Notes under the pieces: model-generated | What the model was told of the DNA's origin: nothing | What the model saw: only the letters and a program-made list of their open reading frames with translations | Database searches by the model: none | DNA from: Romanomermis culicivorax | Taxonomy: Eukaryota; Nematoda; Enoplea; Mermithida; Mermithidae | Length of the DNA stretch: 64,000 bases | Direction: 5' to 3' | Assembly: GCA_963922205.1 (NCBI GenBank) | Contig: CAWUHX010000068.1 | Location: forward strand, 372,001-436,000 | Position numbers and translations under genes: made by a program | In this document: positions 1 through 12,272 of the stretch, piece by piece | Layout: the number at the start of each line of letters is the position of its first letter | Numbering within the stretch: the first letter of the stretch is position 1

Positions 1-578
1 TTTGACTGCTGGCGTAACCAACCAGGTATCGGTATCGCTACCGGTACGAGTATAAAAATGAGTTGGTACCGCTGGCTCTTATGCACATAACATATGTACA
101 TACTCGTAAGTGGGAACAGTACAATGTGAATTTTCCTCAAAAGGCTTTCTCGAGTGATTTGAATTTGGTAATTAACATTGGTCAATGTAGGCAATTGTAA
201 TTCGGGCCTTTGAAGAGAATGAAATCTTACAAAACAGAAGTATCTTAATGATTATCTCAGAAAATAATCTATACCAAATTGGATGAGAAACCCTGTACGT
301 TTGATAGTAAACGCACGGGAAACCGAAGATTGCGTCAGTAAAAAGAGAAAATGTTCTTCAAATACTGTTTCATGAGATCAGAATGAAGCTGAATCAAACA
401 CAACCATCTATAATTAAGGTAGAGACTTGTTTCACGCCAAGAAGTGTTTACGAAAAATTTATAAATTATACGCTGTATAAAGTTATTGGAAAAGTACCGG
501 TACCAGCAAACAACATGGTACCGAACCGAACGGACCTTATCACAAAAAATTTTTGATTTTGTCACAAAAAAGCGTTAC
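1..578. other. Intron sequence of the COPB2 gene
   Basis: After the donor that follows the last visible COPB2 exon (ends at 579) no coding segment matching the beta'-COP solenoid is readable on the minus strand, so this is taken as intron. It is unremarkable apart from clusters of GGTACC/CGGTACC words near 15-60 and 494-530, which recur at 2470 and 1546. Confidence 0.5.
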
Positions 579-3500
579 TTGTTTTTCTAGAAAATGAGCC
601 ACGCGTGTCCGTTGATCTTTAGGTACTGTAGGTAGAATTTTATCGGCTGTATCGAAATCGCGCCTCATCACGGCCGTTTGATACTCTAAAACGGACAACT
701 GCAGTTGATAACTGACGACGGAGACGTCTTTGTCGCTAAGGTAAAGTCGACTGTCTTTAGCGATATATCCCAGTAAATACATTGGCCTTGGAATAAAAAA
801 TGAAATTATACGTTAATTAATAAAGGTAGGTTATTTTTACCAGTTCAATTGGCGATTTTGGGAGAATAAGGGGATAACTGATAAAGTGTAGGTAAACTTC
901 GTGTCAAACTTGGTCATTCACGTGGAAATTTGTGCTTAAACGCAGCACGGAAACCAAACAATGCACATTTTTTTCCGAAAACGCTGTCAGAATGTTTAAT
1001 TTCGTTAGATATTTTTGCTCATCACGCAGATTCTGCTGTGTAAGCTTGAAACTAAAAGCAAACTCACCTATCCAAATGAGCGACAGTAACAATTTCACCA
1101 CCAACGTAATAGTTCAGTCGACTGTGAGCTGTCGTATAGACGAAGCAATCACCAACCCAGAGGCCAGTTTTCACTTGGTCCGCAACTTCACCCAGAATCT
1201 AAAAGCAGAACGATTTTCGTACGGATTCGAACTGATTTCCAAAGCAGATATCTCTAGAGATAAACGTTTAGTAAGTTAGTGAATTAGTTCTCCTTTAGCG
1301 TTGTATTGGCTGGGCAGTTATTCCCTACGCCTTTTGATGCAACAGTTAGCATCCAGTGGTTGTTCCTTGATTTGTTTTTCCTTTCCTTGGTGGATTGTAC
1401 TGTTGAATCTTCTATTGGTTTGTTGATTGGTTGGAATTATAAGTTATTCAGCTGCCTCGTTTTTTAGCCATTGATTCGCTGTTTAGTTGGATGTTTCGTT
1501 CTTTTGATAGTTAGAATCATATGATGCTGAGCATCAGCTCATTTGGTACCGACTTGCATCCAGTTTGCCCAGTTCTCCACTGAATCTTATTTTAGCCCAA
1601 AGTCTGCATACAGAGTAATGCTCCACATTATTAGCGTTTGATTTCTTTCGAGACTGAACTAGCAAGTTACATGAGAAATTCCTTATTACAATGGGTAAAA
1701 ATTCAGGCTTCCTCAGCTCACCTCGAAAGCACTCTCGATACCATCCTCCGAATAATTAGGGCTACTATCAGGCGTATTGGCCACAATATCGGGACTATAT
1801 TGTAAAACGTAGAAAGAATCTTCCGTCACAACCGCCACCAGCTGGCCATTTTCGGACCAAATCGCCTGAAATATGAATAAAGGAATGGACACTTCTGTAC
1901 AGTTTCGTTTATAATTACGCAGTAATACTATGGAATACAAAGAAAGAAAGAATAAAACGAACGTCGAAATACCTGCTTAGCGTTAACTTCGATGCGACGG
2001 ATCAATCTCAAATTTTCCCAGTCGTAGAAGCATAGATGATTCGATGATCTGACGCCAAGCATAGACCCACCAGAAATGCCTACAGAAAACGAAATCTCTG
2101 AATAAATAAACGGTATAATAAAACGTAGTCGTTTTAGTATCAGCACTGAATAACCAAAGCGGAGAGATCTTTGAGACTAGAATTTAAGGAAAAAGCAAAG
2201 TTCTAAATTTGCACAAAATTTGTGCGGTGCGCTACCTTAACTTTTACTCAATAAACATGTCAAGTACAATGTTTTCAAGTACAATGCTTTATGAAACTTT
2301 TTTACTATTCTGACAACCAATGAAACCAACGCAAAATGCAACTATTGCACTAAAGAAATTAGTCGAGGTGTTCAAGATAAACAAGGACCTGGGCGCACTT
2401 TTTGGAACACGTTTCACCAAAATTCAAGTATCTGTGAAAAAAACCTCAGGCACCGGCCGGTGCCAGATACCATGGTACCGGCGCCGGTGCCTGGGACATC
2501 CGGAAAAGAAATATCTGGATATCCGAATATTTTATGGAAAACTTTTAACATAATTGACGAATAAAAATAGGAAAGTCAGGGCACAAAATAGATTAGTTGA
2601 ACAGAAGAGTGAAATCAAATCAAACTCGTTTAGAAATGATATAAATTAGAATTGATTAAATAAAAACGTTGATAGCTAATTATAAAAATGATATGCTTTT
2701 ATTGACAAACTTGCAGTTCTCTGTCATTATTCAAGTTAATCCTCTCCTGTAGATGACAGTTCCTGCTTGTTTTTTAGGCTTTCTATTCTGATTTATCCCA
2801 TCTGACTCGTTTTGTGGATAATCATTAAAAGTACATTTTTTCAGCTGAAATGAATTACACGAAGAACTGATATCAGTAAATTTGTTTCTCAATGTTTGCT
2901 TTTGCAGACTCTTCGGAATTGATACCATCCCAATCGGGAAACTATCTGCTGTTTTCTCGAAATGTTTAATACCTTTTGTCGATAAGTATTCAATTGTTGT
3001 AGTGCATCCAGGCCTGTAGGCAGGGGGGTTGGGGGACCATGACCCCACCCGAAATGTTTGAAGTGTTGAAAAAAGGCAAAGGTGGGACCTTTGGTTTTTC
3101 TTTCAAGTCAAGTTAGAAAAAAAAGTCGTCAGAAATGCCAATTTTACGGTAAATTGAGTGAAAAAAGTGTGCCCCCCGAAAAAATTCCTGGCTAGCTTGA
3201 GTGCATCCGTAATGTTCTCACAAACCATTGATAGATATTCAACATTTTTTCAAGAGTCCGTCTTGATTTTAACTTTTCTGATAATTTTATTCTTATTTTT
3301 CCTCACTTAAGTTATCAATTTTTCCCGAAGAGCTAGATCTTGAACCATTCAGCCTGCTTTCATTCATTTCGCAGTAAAGTCATAGCGATTTAAAAAAGCA
3401 GTGGACACAAGACGATTTTGTCCAATTTATATGACCAGATATCCGGATATTTACAAATTTCCGAGGAACATCACCGTGATGAAGTTTTTGTCTCAAACTG

Positions 3501-6500
3501 AGCTGATGTACAATCATACTAGTAGTTCACAATAGAAATGTCGTGTCGCAATTTCCAGGAAGTCATTCCTAAGCAAGCACTTCAGCCTTGCCCCAGCAAT
3601 AAGTACTTTGACCTGCTTAAAAATGATAAAATAAGACTCATTCTGGACCAAGAAACACACTAGTAAAATATGATTTTAATCCTGAAAAGCAATGCGCATT
3701 ATTTGCTTGGAATTTGACAAATTTTAAGAAAAAAATATTCGGAAATTTCTAGAGTTGTGCAAAGTGAGAAAATACTTGATACAAATAAAGCTGAAAAATG
3801 TCTTCAAACATTTTTTAAAACTACGATTTGCATTCAGTTGGGTTCAGTTTATTTGCAATGACATGTTCTTCAACAAAGTCGCCTCCAGACATTGACTTAA
3901 GAGCTGAACATACATGCACATAGGGGGGAATGAGGGTAAACACTCCTACTTAAGACCCTGGGCATCCCTCTTGGCCGCGAAAAAATCGTTAAATACCTCC
4001 TTGAACTTTTTCCGAGACAGCTTTTTTGATGATTTTTATGCATATTTTGTATGAAAAACAAACTTGCGGAATTTTTTGGTTTTTTTGCTCACCAACCCAT
4101 CGCACCTTCGACAAAAAGTCCAAGGACCCTCCCCTTAGAAAATTATTGCTAGAGCTGACGCTGAAAGCAGTCAAAGTGAAAATAGTGATGATGAAGTCCG
4201 CTCTTCTTGAAATAAATAGTGATTTAGTTGAGAAAATAAATTGTTGGTATAGCTAAAGTTCAGGTATAAAATTTATAGCACTCTTCAGCTTCATCCGGCC
4301 TCGGCAACGGAGGTAAAAGTTCCTCCGGCTGAGGTAAAATTGGACTTCCGGTCGATCACTAGACCCCATCCCGTAAAGTAGTCTGAACCACAGTCTTCAA
4401 TTCATTAGCCAATTTTTTGCGAACGAATAATCTCTGGAAGATTGGATTTCACATAATTTTTAAATCTTTACCTTCAACGCTGTAATCTGGTCGGATATTT
4501 TTGTATTCTTTGAAATTTTTGAACGCTTTGATGGCGCCGTTTGACTCCCGAATAGCGAACAAATTCGAATCGTGCGCCCAAACGAATTCCATAGCCGACC
4601 CGAATGATTTGTTACGCAATTTCATGGCCGTATAAATGATATATTCGCCGTCGCCGCATACAACTGCAAATCTACAGGAGAGGGAACAAAGTTCTACATT
4701 ACAACAAATCAGTTATATGATTCGATAATTCGCTTATTTGTACTAATCACATTAATTTGTAATATTTTCAACAATGTCGCAAAAATTACGGAACGGAAAT
4801 AGTTCCTATAACAAAGACAATTTTGGTATGCTTGAATTTTAAAAAACGGCTTTCTTGAACTTGTCTAGAGCAACAACAAAGTGAGCAAAATGCAGCTACA
4901 GAAAGCTTATAGTCTTTTACCTCCCGTTTGGACTATGCTGGATTGTTTGAGGATAAATTTCGCAAGCGCCGACTTCGTAGACCGACAAAGGCAAACGTTC
5001 GCCGTCTTTAATTTCTGTTGCATCGGGCGACCCCAACGCTTTCAAATTGGCTTGTTGTATTTCCGAATGTTTGGCAAATAAAATTTTACCGCTGCCATCC
5101 ATACTGACCGCTGGTTCTTCGCGGCCGACCTTGAAAAAGTTACGATTGCAGAATTTATTCATTATAAAATCACGAAAATTTGGCAACATGAACTCAATGT
5201 GTATTTAATGAAAGTTTTCTCGTCACACAAACCTTGATAATTATGCTTCCCTCATCGTAACCGATAGCGATCGTATTGCTTCCTTTCAAGGCCGCTATGA
5301 CCCATACCCTTTCTAGACCATAATTCAACGTTGTTTCCAATCGATTTGTGTTAGCGTGCCATATTCGCACAGTGCCTGAAATGAAAAATAATTAGCTAAT
5401 TACGATACATCAAGTAGTATATATAATCATATGCCTATCAAAGAAATGCCAAAAATTTACAAAACATTTGAAACAAATAGAAAAAATGATTCATTTCTGT
5501 AGACTGCTTCGGAAATTTCCACTCTAGAGAGGAATTGATAATCCAAAAAACGTAATTATCTGAAAAACGTTGTGACCGGTTAGTGCGATTTTCGGATCAC
5601 CGAGTATTCGGACAGCAGGACTCTTTTGCAATAAAGTATAGTTTACATCAAAACTTACTATCCTCCGAACCGGTTAAAATAATTGGCAACTCGGGATGAA
5701 AGCAGACGGCTGAAACATTTTGCGTATGTCCGTCTAACGTGGCTACGCAGGTCTTATTCTAGAAAACGAAATAAAAACGTTGAGAGATGTATATAAAAAA
5801 TGAAAGTTTGCGCGTTCTTACCTGATAATCCCAAATTTTAACCAAACGATCGTCGGCGCCTGAAATCAAATACGGTTTATCACCGCCGTGATAATAATCG
5901 ACGCAATTGACGCCTTTTTCGTGACCCTCGAGCGTGAAATTCGGCTGATTTGAACCCAATTGCCAGACCTAAAAAAATTGAGACGTGACAAAAATTGAGA
6001 TCGAAATTTAGGAAAACATCGGAAAGGTTGATTAAGTTACAACTGTAGAGTCAACAAGCTGAAAAACTGGGCAAGTCATCGAACTAGCAGCCATGTCAAA
6101 ATTCAATCGTTTTTAAAAACCAACAACAATAAAAACTATATCTGGCGGTCGTCTAGCTTCCTCCACAGCCAGGTTTTTTGAGTTTTTACAGGGCGACAGC
6201 GCTAATGAAAATTTTAGCCGTGCTAAGAAAAATTAAAACAAATTAAGGAAATTTAGACGCTGCGCTAATGAGACTTGTGCTAAAAACCTTGTCCAGAAAT
6301 GTTGAGGAAGGTTATGGACCTCTCATAATATTCAGGACATTTCGAATACAATATGCCAGTATTTTGTTCTTCTCTTTTTCGACTGTATTTTTACAATTTT
6401 TACTTTCACAGACCGATTACTGGCTTTTTTCATCAGCAATCGCAATATACTGATCATTTTATCCTAATAGTAATGTGAACTCTTACAACATTGTTTAGGT

Positions 6501-7671
6501 TCACAATTTTATTATATAGAACAATCGTTCGTTTGACAAATTTATCAGATTATCTTTTGAAATTCAAAACACAGCAGTGTGAAGGAAATGCATAGGAATA
6601 AATGTCGTTTCTTTTAGTAAACAATATTCGCAATTCTAGTGCGGTCGAAACTCATCGTAATAATGCTTCAATAATAAGCACTTTTCAAAGACAAGAGCAA
6701 CAGGAGAATTAAAATTTTTATTACGGATAAAACTGATTCTGATTTCTAATGCTCAGTTTCTGTACCGAACAAAGTCACATAAATTTACTTTAATGGTGCG
6801 ATCCAAGGAAGCTGTTGCGAAAGTGTTGTTGTCCTTTGGATTAACGACAACTTGCATTACGTAATGACTATGACCTTCGAACGTTTGTTTGCATTGCCAC
6901 TTGTTATCCCAATCCCACAGCTTGATGGTCATGTCGTCTGATGGCAACAGAAAGACAAATTAGAAGTTCAAATGGGGGCAAACATAATGCGAAAGTTCGA
7001 GAAAAATCTCGGATACTAATGACCTTTCAAGAACTTCTTCGACACAAATCTTACCAGAGGCGGTGAGAATGTAGGGTAATGTGGGATGAATAGCAATACA
7101 GCGAACATAATCCGAATGAGCTTCAAATTGGTGTACTCGATCGGAAGTGTTGTAATTAAAAATTCTTATTTGCATATCATCCTGCAACGAATTAGAATGG
7201 ATTTTACGAAAAAAATTCTCGTGAAGAGATAATTTGTACCGATCCTGTAATGATCCAATTTTTGCGAGGTACGAATCTCGCCGTTCTGACAGGCAAATCA
7301 CAAACTTCAAATGTCTTCACATTTTGCTAAAAAAACAAATTAAGCAAAAACGTGGGGCTTTACCGATAAAGTCCTTTTGTCCTGAAGACAATATCTCTAA
7401 ATTTTAAAAGTATGGACTTAAGATCCAACCCTGGCATGCGTCACTAACAATTTATTAATTTACCTGATTTTCGTAATTCCAAACGTGCACTTTCCCGTTG
7501 TACAAGCTGCACATCATCCATGGCTCGGTTGGATGTAAATCGACGGATTTTACCCGATCAGAGCGAGCTAATAATTTTCGTTTAACGTCCAATCTTAACG
7601 GCTGAAGAGGAAATTTGATTGATCAACAATTCATACAAACACCATATTCGCCATGATATACAATTTACCAT
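579..7671 (-). CDS. COPB2: Coatomer subunit beta-prime (beta'-COP), N-terminal ~630 residues, 3' end outside window
   Basis: Beta'-COP is a WD40/alpha-solenoid subunit of the COPI coat that drives Golgi-to-ER and intra-Golgi vesicle budding and binds KKXX cargo tails. Fourteen exons can be placed (complement): 7669-7671 (ATG only), 7464-7601, 7240-7326, 7055-7181, 6789-6937, 5822-5968, 5659-5758, 5233-5375, 4921-5129, 4472-4671, 1973-2079, 1722-1865, 1068-1198, 579-786. All junctions have GT..AG and phases agree, giving 1,893 nt or 631 codons of a family usually ~900 residues long. Visible are successive WD40 blades ([81 protein letters not shown]), then the second propeller ([38 protein letters not shown]) and the start of the helical region ([23 protein letters not shown]). 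The solenoid and C-terminus must lie left of position 1; no further exon was found in 1-578. Introns carry MITE insertions. Family certain; exon edges good but manual. Confidence 0.95.
2447..2491. repeat. GC-rich nested palindrome
   Basis: A perfect 16-bp palindrome, GGCACCGGCCGGTGCC, occupies 2449-2464. A second inverted copy of its left half (GCCGGTGCCTG) follows at 2481-2491 after CATGGTACCGGC, so two alternative hairpins can form. It stands out sharply from the AT-rich intron and is probably the tip of a decayed inverted-repeat element, but no ends could be set. Confidence 0.6.
3010..3200. mobile_element. hAT-like MITE (GGCCTGTAGG type) in COPB2 intron
   Basis: A 191-bp insert begins AGGCCTGTAGGCAGG, ends CCTGGCTAGCTTGA (imperfect terminal inverted repeats, G-rich left and C-rich right subterminal runs) and is flanked by a perfect 8-bp duplication, GTGCATCC, at 3002-3009 and 3201-3208. 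An 8-bp target duplication is typical of hAT transposons; there is no coding capacity, so it is non-autonomous. Removing it joins two minus-strand segments in one reading frame of about 50 codons, suggesting it landed in an older coding remnant. Confidence 0.75.
3905..3950. mobile_element. Fragment of the CATACATGCAC MITE family
   Basis: CATACATGCACAT followed by a G-rich run matches the left end of the complete copy at 36384-36806. Only this end is recognisable, so it is a truncated relic. Confidence 0.45.
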
Positions 7672-8314
7672 TTTAAAAAGCTTCCTGGCAATAAACGAGC
7701 GAGTTAATTAACCTGAAGCGTCGTATTTGCTGTCTAAAATTCGATGATTGGGTTACGCAATAATTACATTACGCTCAAAGACAAAAAACTATAAAACGCA
7801 CGAGATCCACCTTTTCGGCAGGCTGTTCTTTCCCACTTCGTGCTTCTTTTGGGGAAAAATTCAGGACATAAAAATGTTAATCTTTTTCTTCATTCGAGAA
7901 GAAGATTTTGAAGGTGCAAAGTCAAAATGTACATTTCAGATGGTAACATTTTAAAAGGTTAGTATCACCCATTAATGTCTAGAGATTTTCATCCTTCTTG
8001 AGTGACGGTTTTTCCATCAAACTTGTGAAAGTATTTGAATACAACTTTACGGGTGAAGTGCCATAACAATTGTCCTCCCCCAAGTAATCGTAGGTCATAT
8101 AGTGACCCAACCCAAGTCCTATATGAAGAGTTCCCAATCGTACAACTGAAACGAATATGTTAGCCGTAAGAACTTATCTTTTTGAGCGAAAAAAACTGAA
8201 ACAGGTTAATTTTTACTGCAAAAGTCATTTTTGAACAGGAAACGGGCAAAAATTCAAATTTTTTAGGCGCTTCGCGTCATAACTGCATTTTTTATGGGTT
8301 TTTTAAACAAAAAT
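7672..8314. other. Region upstream of COPB2; no gene seen
   Basis: Lies 5' of the COPB2 start codon and should contain its 5' UTR and promoter, but no promoter element could be assigned with confidence. The short open stretches in this AT-rich segment look like chance. Confidence 0.4.
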
Positions 8315-9665
8315 ACTATGTAGTACGGGACAAATTCGTTGCAGCACCAGTAATGTTTTGGGGAATGTCTTGGCGATATACTGGGTCTTTACTGGTAGAA
8401 ATTTCGAGATGAAATAGTGGATTACGGGTGCTTTACTGGTTGACAGTTTGACGGCCTTGACGCATTGCTGGAGGATTATTGGTAACATACTTCAATAAAA
8501 TACACGCATACTATTTATATGCAAGTAATCAATACAACGTCCGTAGTTTTGGCCGTCAGTCTGCTTTGCGTTTTTCTCCTTCACAAAAATATGTTGGTGA
8601 ATAAATGAAGCAAAAAGAAGAAACGGCGTTTTATTATCTCAGTATGCTTCAAACATTAATGCACACCTATGATCGTCTTCTTGATGAAAGCTAAAAATAA
8701 CTTTAGCTTTTGATGAAAGCTAAAAATAGCTTTCGCTATGGTTCTCAACAGGAACCATAAGCATAACGAACTATAAGATATTTCGTCAAAAAACTCTTCA
8801 CTTGGGCTGTCATTTGCCTGAACACACCCTGCTCAATGTTCTCCTTTCCCAAGTAGGAAACCGAAAAAAATTTAAAATGAAAACAAAAGTCACAAAAAAC
8901 TGCACAAATTTCTTCAATCTGAAAATTCACGGTCATAATCTTTCCGATTTGATGACATTATAGTATGCATCTTGAAACGCGTGTAAACTAAAAACCTACA
9001 AAGCAGGTACGACTTCATGTCTAACTAGAAGTATTCAGTAGCTGAAATGCTCAGTGACTGAAACGGTCATAATAAAAAACCCTTTCCTCCTTTCTGGTCT
9101 TTTTTCGTTACAAAAGTTTTAGGCGAGAAAACAACCAGATGCGTTTCGATTCATTAATAATCATGAGGATGGCGGAAGCCCGTATTTTTGTGAAGGAGAA
9201 AAACGCAAAGCAGACTGAAGGCCAAAACTACGGACATTGTATTGATTACTTGCATATAAATAGTATGCGTGTATTTTATTATAGTATGTTACCAGTAATC
9301 CACCAGTAATGCGTCATGGCCGCCAAACTATCAACTAATAAAGCACCAGTAATCCACTATTTCATCTCGAAGTTTCTACCAGTAAAGACCTAGTATATCG
9401 CCAACATACCTGTACTCGGGGGGAGGGGTTGGGCCCCTCCTCAACTTGGCCAACCATGTACCCAACATCACCCAACCCCCGACCAGTTTGAAAAAAGTTA
9501 AAAAAATTAGCGAAAAAGTGTATGTTTTTTAGCCTTTTTTGGGAAAAACTTCGACTTTTTTCGACCCCCCCCCCCAACTGGTCGGAGGTCTTACAGGTAT
9601 GATCGCCAAGACATTTACCAAAAGATTACTAGTCCTGCAATGAATTTGTCCTGTATTGCATGTCC
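8315..9665. mobile_element. 1.35-kb long-inverted-repeat element
   Basis: Two arms of about 280 bp face each other: left 8315-8592, right 9178-9665 (the right arm is lengthened by a MITE insertion at 9405-9601). Matching blocks include GACAAATTC, CCAGTAAAGACC, TTTCATCTCGA, ACACGCATACTAT, GTAATCAATACAA and AAAACGCAAAGCAGACTG. The ~585-bp centre (8593-9177) has no recognisable transposase; it contains a short direct duplication (TTGATGAAAGCTAAAAATA) near 8680-8730. A foldback-like, non-autonomous element is the simplest reading. Confidence 0.75.
9405..9601 (+). mobile_element. hAT-like MITE, CATACCTGT family, copy 1
   Basis: A 197-bp element starts CATACCTGT and ends ACAGGTATG (inverted repeats) and has a perfect 8-bp target duplication, ATCGCCAA, at 9397-9404 and 9602-9609. 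The uninterrupted site is preserved in the opposite arm of the surrounding inverted repeat (near 8370-8385), giving an empty-site comparison. The interior has a G-rich left part, TTTGGCC..TTTTTGGG-like text and a C-rich right part ending CAACTGGTCGGA, shared with copies at 13.4, 41.7 and 43.1 kb. Confidence 0.88.
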
Positions 9666-9756
9666 TTAATCGTTTATTGAACTTTTTGGACGAAAAAATT
9701 AAAAATTTTTTTTCAATGACCCCTTCCTGAAATTGTGGGAAATTGGATGATCCTAT

Positions 9757-9945
9757 CATAGCTGTAGTTGAAGGGATTGAGTAGAGGGTGCCCCACTTCC
9801 CTATATCCTCCACCCAAATTCCGTTTCCCTCAAAACCATCAACTGGTTCGAGAAAATTGGACAGAAAAAAGCTTTTTTGAGCTTTTTTTCCATTATATTC
9901 CCAAAATTTTGAGTGGTCCTCCCAACCGGTCGGTGCTTTTATAAT
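9757..9945 (+). mobile_element. Decayed CATACCTGT-family MITE
   Basis: Starts with CATAGCTGTAG and ends in CCAACCGGTCGGTGCTTTT, reproducing the layout of the intact copies, but the terminal repeats have decayed and no target duplication is visible. Confidence 0.4.
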
Positions 9946-10822
9946 TGTGGAACTCATCCACAAAAATATTGCTTTACCACCTCTCAAAACCTCAGATTTC
10001 TGTTCATGTATGCAATGATTCAATTTTCAAGATGAAAGCGCGACGTTCCAACAATATGGTGGAACCTGATTCTTGAAATAATTGTATGGGATTCATTTTC
10101 TGAAGTTCAAGAATGTTAAAGCTCCAAAAGTTAGGGTAATCTTAGATAAATGCTTCTCTACTTGGTAATGCACAGACCTTAACGGTCGATGTCATGTGTA
10201 GAGCCAAAGACATTATGCTCTTGGATACTGTGTTTTTTTTGCACGACGCAAAAAAAAAATTACAAAAAATTTTTTCACGCCAAAAATTTTTTTTGTACTA
10301 TAGATAAATATATCACTTTTTTCCGCGAACTCTTTTGCACAAATAAAGAGGTCAAATTATTTTCCACATGTCGAAAATTTTTCGGAAAAAATCTAAAAGT
10401 TAGATTTGAATTTTGCGTTCATAAATCGTAATTTCTAGAAATTTTGTCATTTGAAAAATTTTAAAACTAATTATCTGTTCGTAATCCTTTATAAATTTGG
10501 CCAAAAAGCTATGAGTCATAAGCGTAAAAACTTCCCAAAAATACTTTCATTAAGGTCTTGAATTCAATTTACGTTAAGAAAGGAACAAACGCTTCAAGAA
10601 GTTTATAAAGTTGACGTGTTGATCTTTCTCAAAAAATGTATGAAGGAAAAAAAATTTTCAAAGTGCCAAATTTTGAAAAGCTGTTTTTTTGTGCTGAAAA
10701 AAATTCGGGTTCCACTCATCGTACAATTACTTTTCTCAGCCCTTCATAGGTTTTCTATAGTGGGGAAAATGGCAAACATGGTGGTTCTGCAAAAAAATGC
10801 ACCCAAGAGCCGCAGTAAAAAT
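9946..10822. other. AT-rich gene-free stretch
   Basis: No gene or delimited element seen. Contains long A and T runs (10230-10300). The open stretches here have no recognisable domain. Confidence 0.4.
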
Positions 10823-11229
10823 AGGGGTTTGTGGGGGACTTTGATCGGAGTGGGTTACTTTGATCACACTGTATATCATAGTGCGATCAAAGTAGCCCCC
10901 GAAAATTTGTCGATATTTGTCCAACAAGGAAGAGCATTTGTTGGTCGAGTTGATCCGTTCCTTGACATTTGTTGGAATGCCACTATCAAAATACTACTTT
11001 TCGGCAATATTCGACGATTATATTCGTAAAAACCAATACAAAATTTTGAAAAAAATCTGAGACAGTTGGATCAGAATGGTTCCGAAAATTCTTGAAACGT
11101 CATCATAGTTCCTTATCAGAACGCCACAGTACTGCCCATGACGGCTTAAATACATCAGCGGCAACGGAGACTAATTTAAAGGAGGCAAAAGTTGCTAGTA
11201 CAATAACCTAATTTAAATCTCGTATTTTC

Positions 11230-11610
11230 ATATTGTATGCATTCGATGGTTTCAGGTTGGAGAGCAGGGGGTGTCTAAGTCCAGCAAAACAAATAGCGAG
11301 AAGTGTCATTGACTTCTTCAAAGCAGTTCATGTCAAAAAGCGACCCTAAAAATCACCTAAAGTGGCTCAATCATGCTTTTGGTCAGTCGTTGACAGCTCC
11401 TGAGGTCATGGAGCTGCTGAAGTAAGCCAAGAAAACCAAAAAGGTGTCAAGTGTCGCATTTGTTTTATTGCGTTATTGAAATACAAGAAAAAGTTTAATG
11501 CCGACTGGGCTCAGTGTGATGAGTGCGATGGATGGGTTAGTGGAGAAATTACTTGATGGACGATTTTGATGACGAAGCTGATTTCATCTGCTAAATTTAC
11601 CTTGCTCAAA
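11230..11610 (+). pseudogene. Degenerate PHD-finger-containing ORF (transposase relic?)
   Basis: Read on the plus strand around 11449-11570 the translation contains C-R-I-C, then DWAQCDECDGWVSGEI, resembling the Cys4-His-Cys3 core of a PHD finger (usually W-x-QCD-x-C-x-x-W-x-H-x-x-C), and after a frame change DDFDDEADFIC. The zinc-binding His and following Cys are replaced by Ser and Ile, and stops and a frameshift interrupt the frame. Upstream text (11310-11430) is also broken by stops. It is a dead relic, probably of the transposon whose GATCAAAGT ends surround it. Confidence 0.45.
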
Positions 11611-11908
11611 GAGATGATCAACTTGGTATACATTATTTTTCTATTATTCTTATAATTTCATTGCTTTTATGCCTCGATCTCGATTGATATAAAGCACTAG
11701 ATCGATATAAATAGAGCACTCGATCGATATAAAAAAAGGTTATCAAGGTATGATAATATCATTCTTTGAATATCTGCTCCTTCATTAAAAGATTTGTTGA
11801 ATTTTGAAGCTTCAATGCTCCAAATGTCGATTTAGTGATTTACCCTTAAGTTTGTTTTAACGTCTTAATTTGTTTCATTTTTCATCATCCCGTGTTCAAA
11901 AATTTGCA

Positions 11909-11955
11909 TGTTGATCAAAGTCACCCACTTCAGGGTGGGTGACTTTGATCAACAC
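11909..11955. repeat. Palindrome with GATCAAAGTCACCCA arms
   Basis: TGTTGATCAAAGTCACCCA pairs with TGGGTGACTTTGATCAACA across an ~8-nt loop. It appears to be two element termini meeting head to head, or a short solo MITE of the GATCAAAGT family. Confidence 0.7.
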
Positions 11956-12255
11956 ACAAATTTATAACAAATGATTTTCAAGTATTATTGTTGTGAAAAT
12001 ACGTTAGCCTATGATTCTACTCATTACCGAAGGTAAGTAATGATTTCGAGTTGTTGATCAAACTAATCCACATATTTGTATTATGCAGGGTTTTTTTTGC
12101 ACACAGCAACCAAATTTCCGGCTGTGCAACCAAATTTTTTCTACTAAGTTGCACAGTGCAACTTGAGGCCTGACTGGTCTTTCTATTAGGTTATAGGGTT
12201 TTCTGTCCGGTGATACATTTTTATGCATTCTAAAATGGAAAAAAGTGAGAATTTT

Positions 12256-12272
12256 CCGGTGCTTCGCGCCGG
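12256..12272. repeat. GC-rich hairpin, CCGGYGC-TTC-GCGCCGG
   Basis: Seven-base stem with a TTC loop and one G-T pair. The first of about ten such hairpins in the window (others at 12699, 13825, 14322, 14865, 15229, 15350, 42744, 57264, 59524, 59793), each preceded by AAAATTTTTCC-like sequence. Confidence 0.75.

Larger units (their letters stand above)
2080..4471. other. Large COPB2 intron with repeat insertions
   Basis: The 2.4-kb interval between COPB2 exons 10 and 11. It holds a GC-rich palindrome block (2447-2491), paired TCCGGATAT-type words near 2500-2530 and 3430-3455, a short open stretch on the minus strand interrupted by a MITE (3010-3200), and a fragment of the CATACATGCAC MITE family near 3908. 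No second gene is recognised. Confidence 0.6.
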
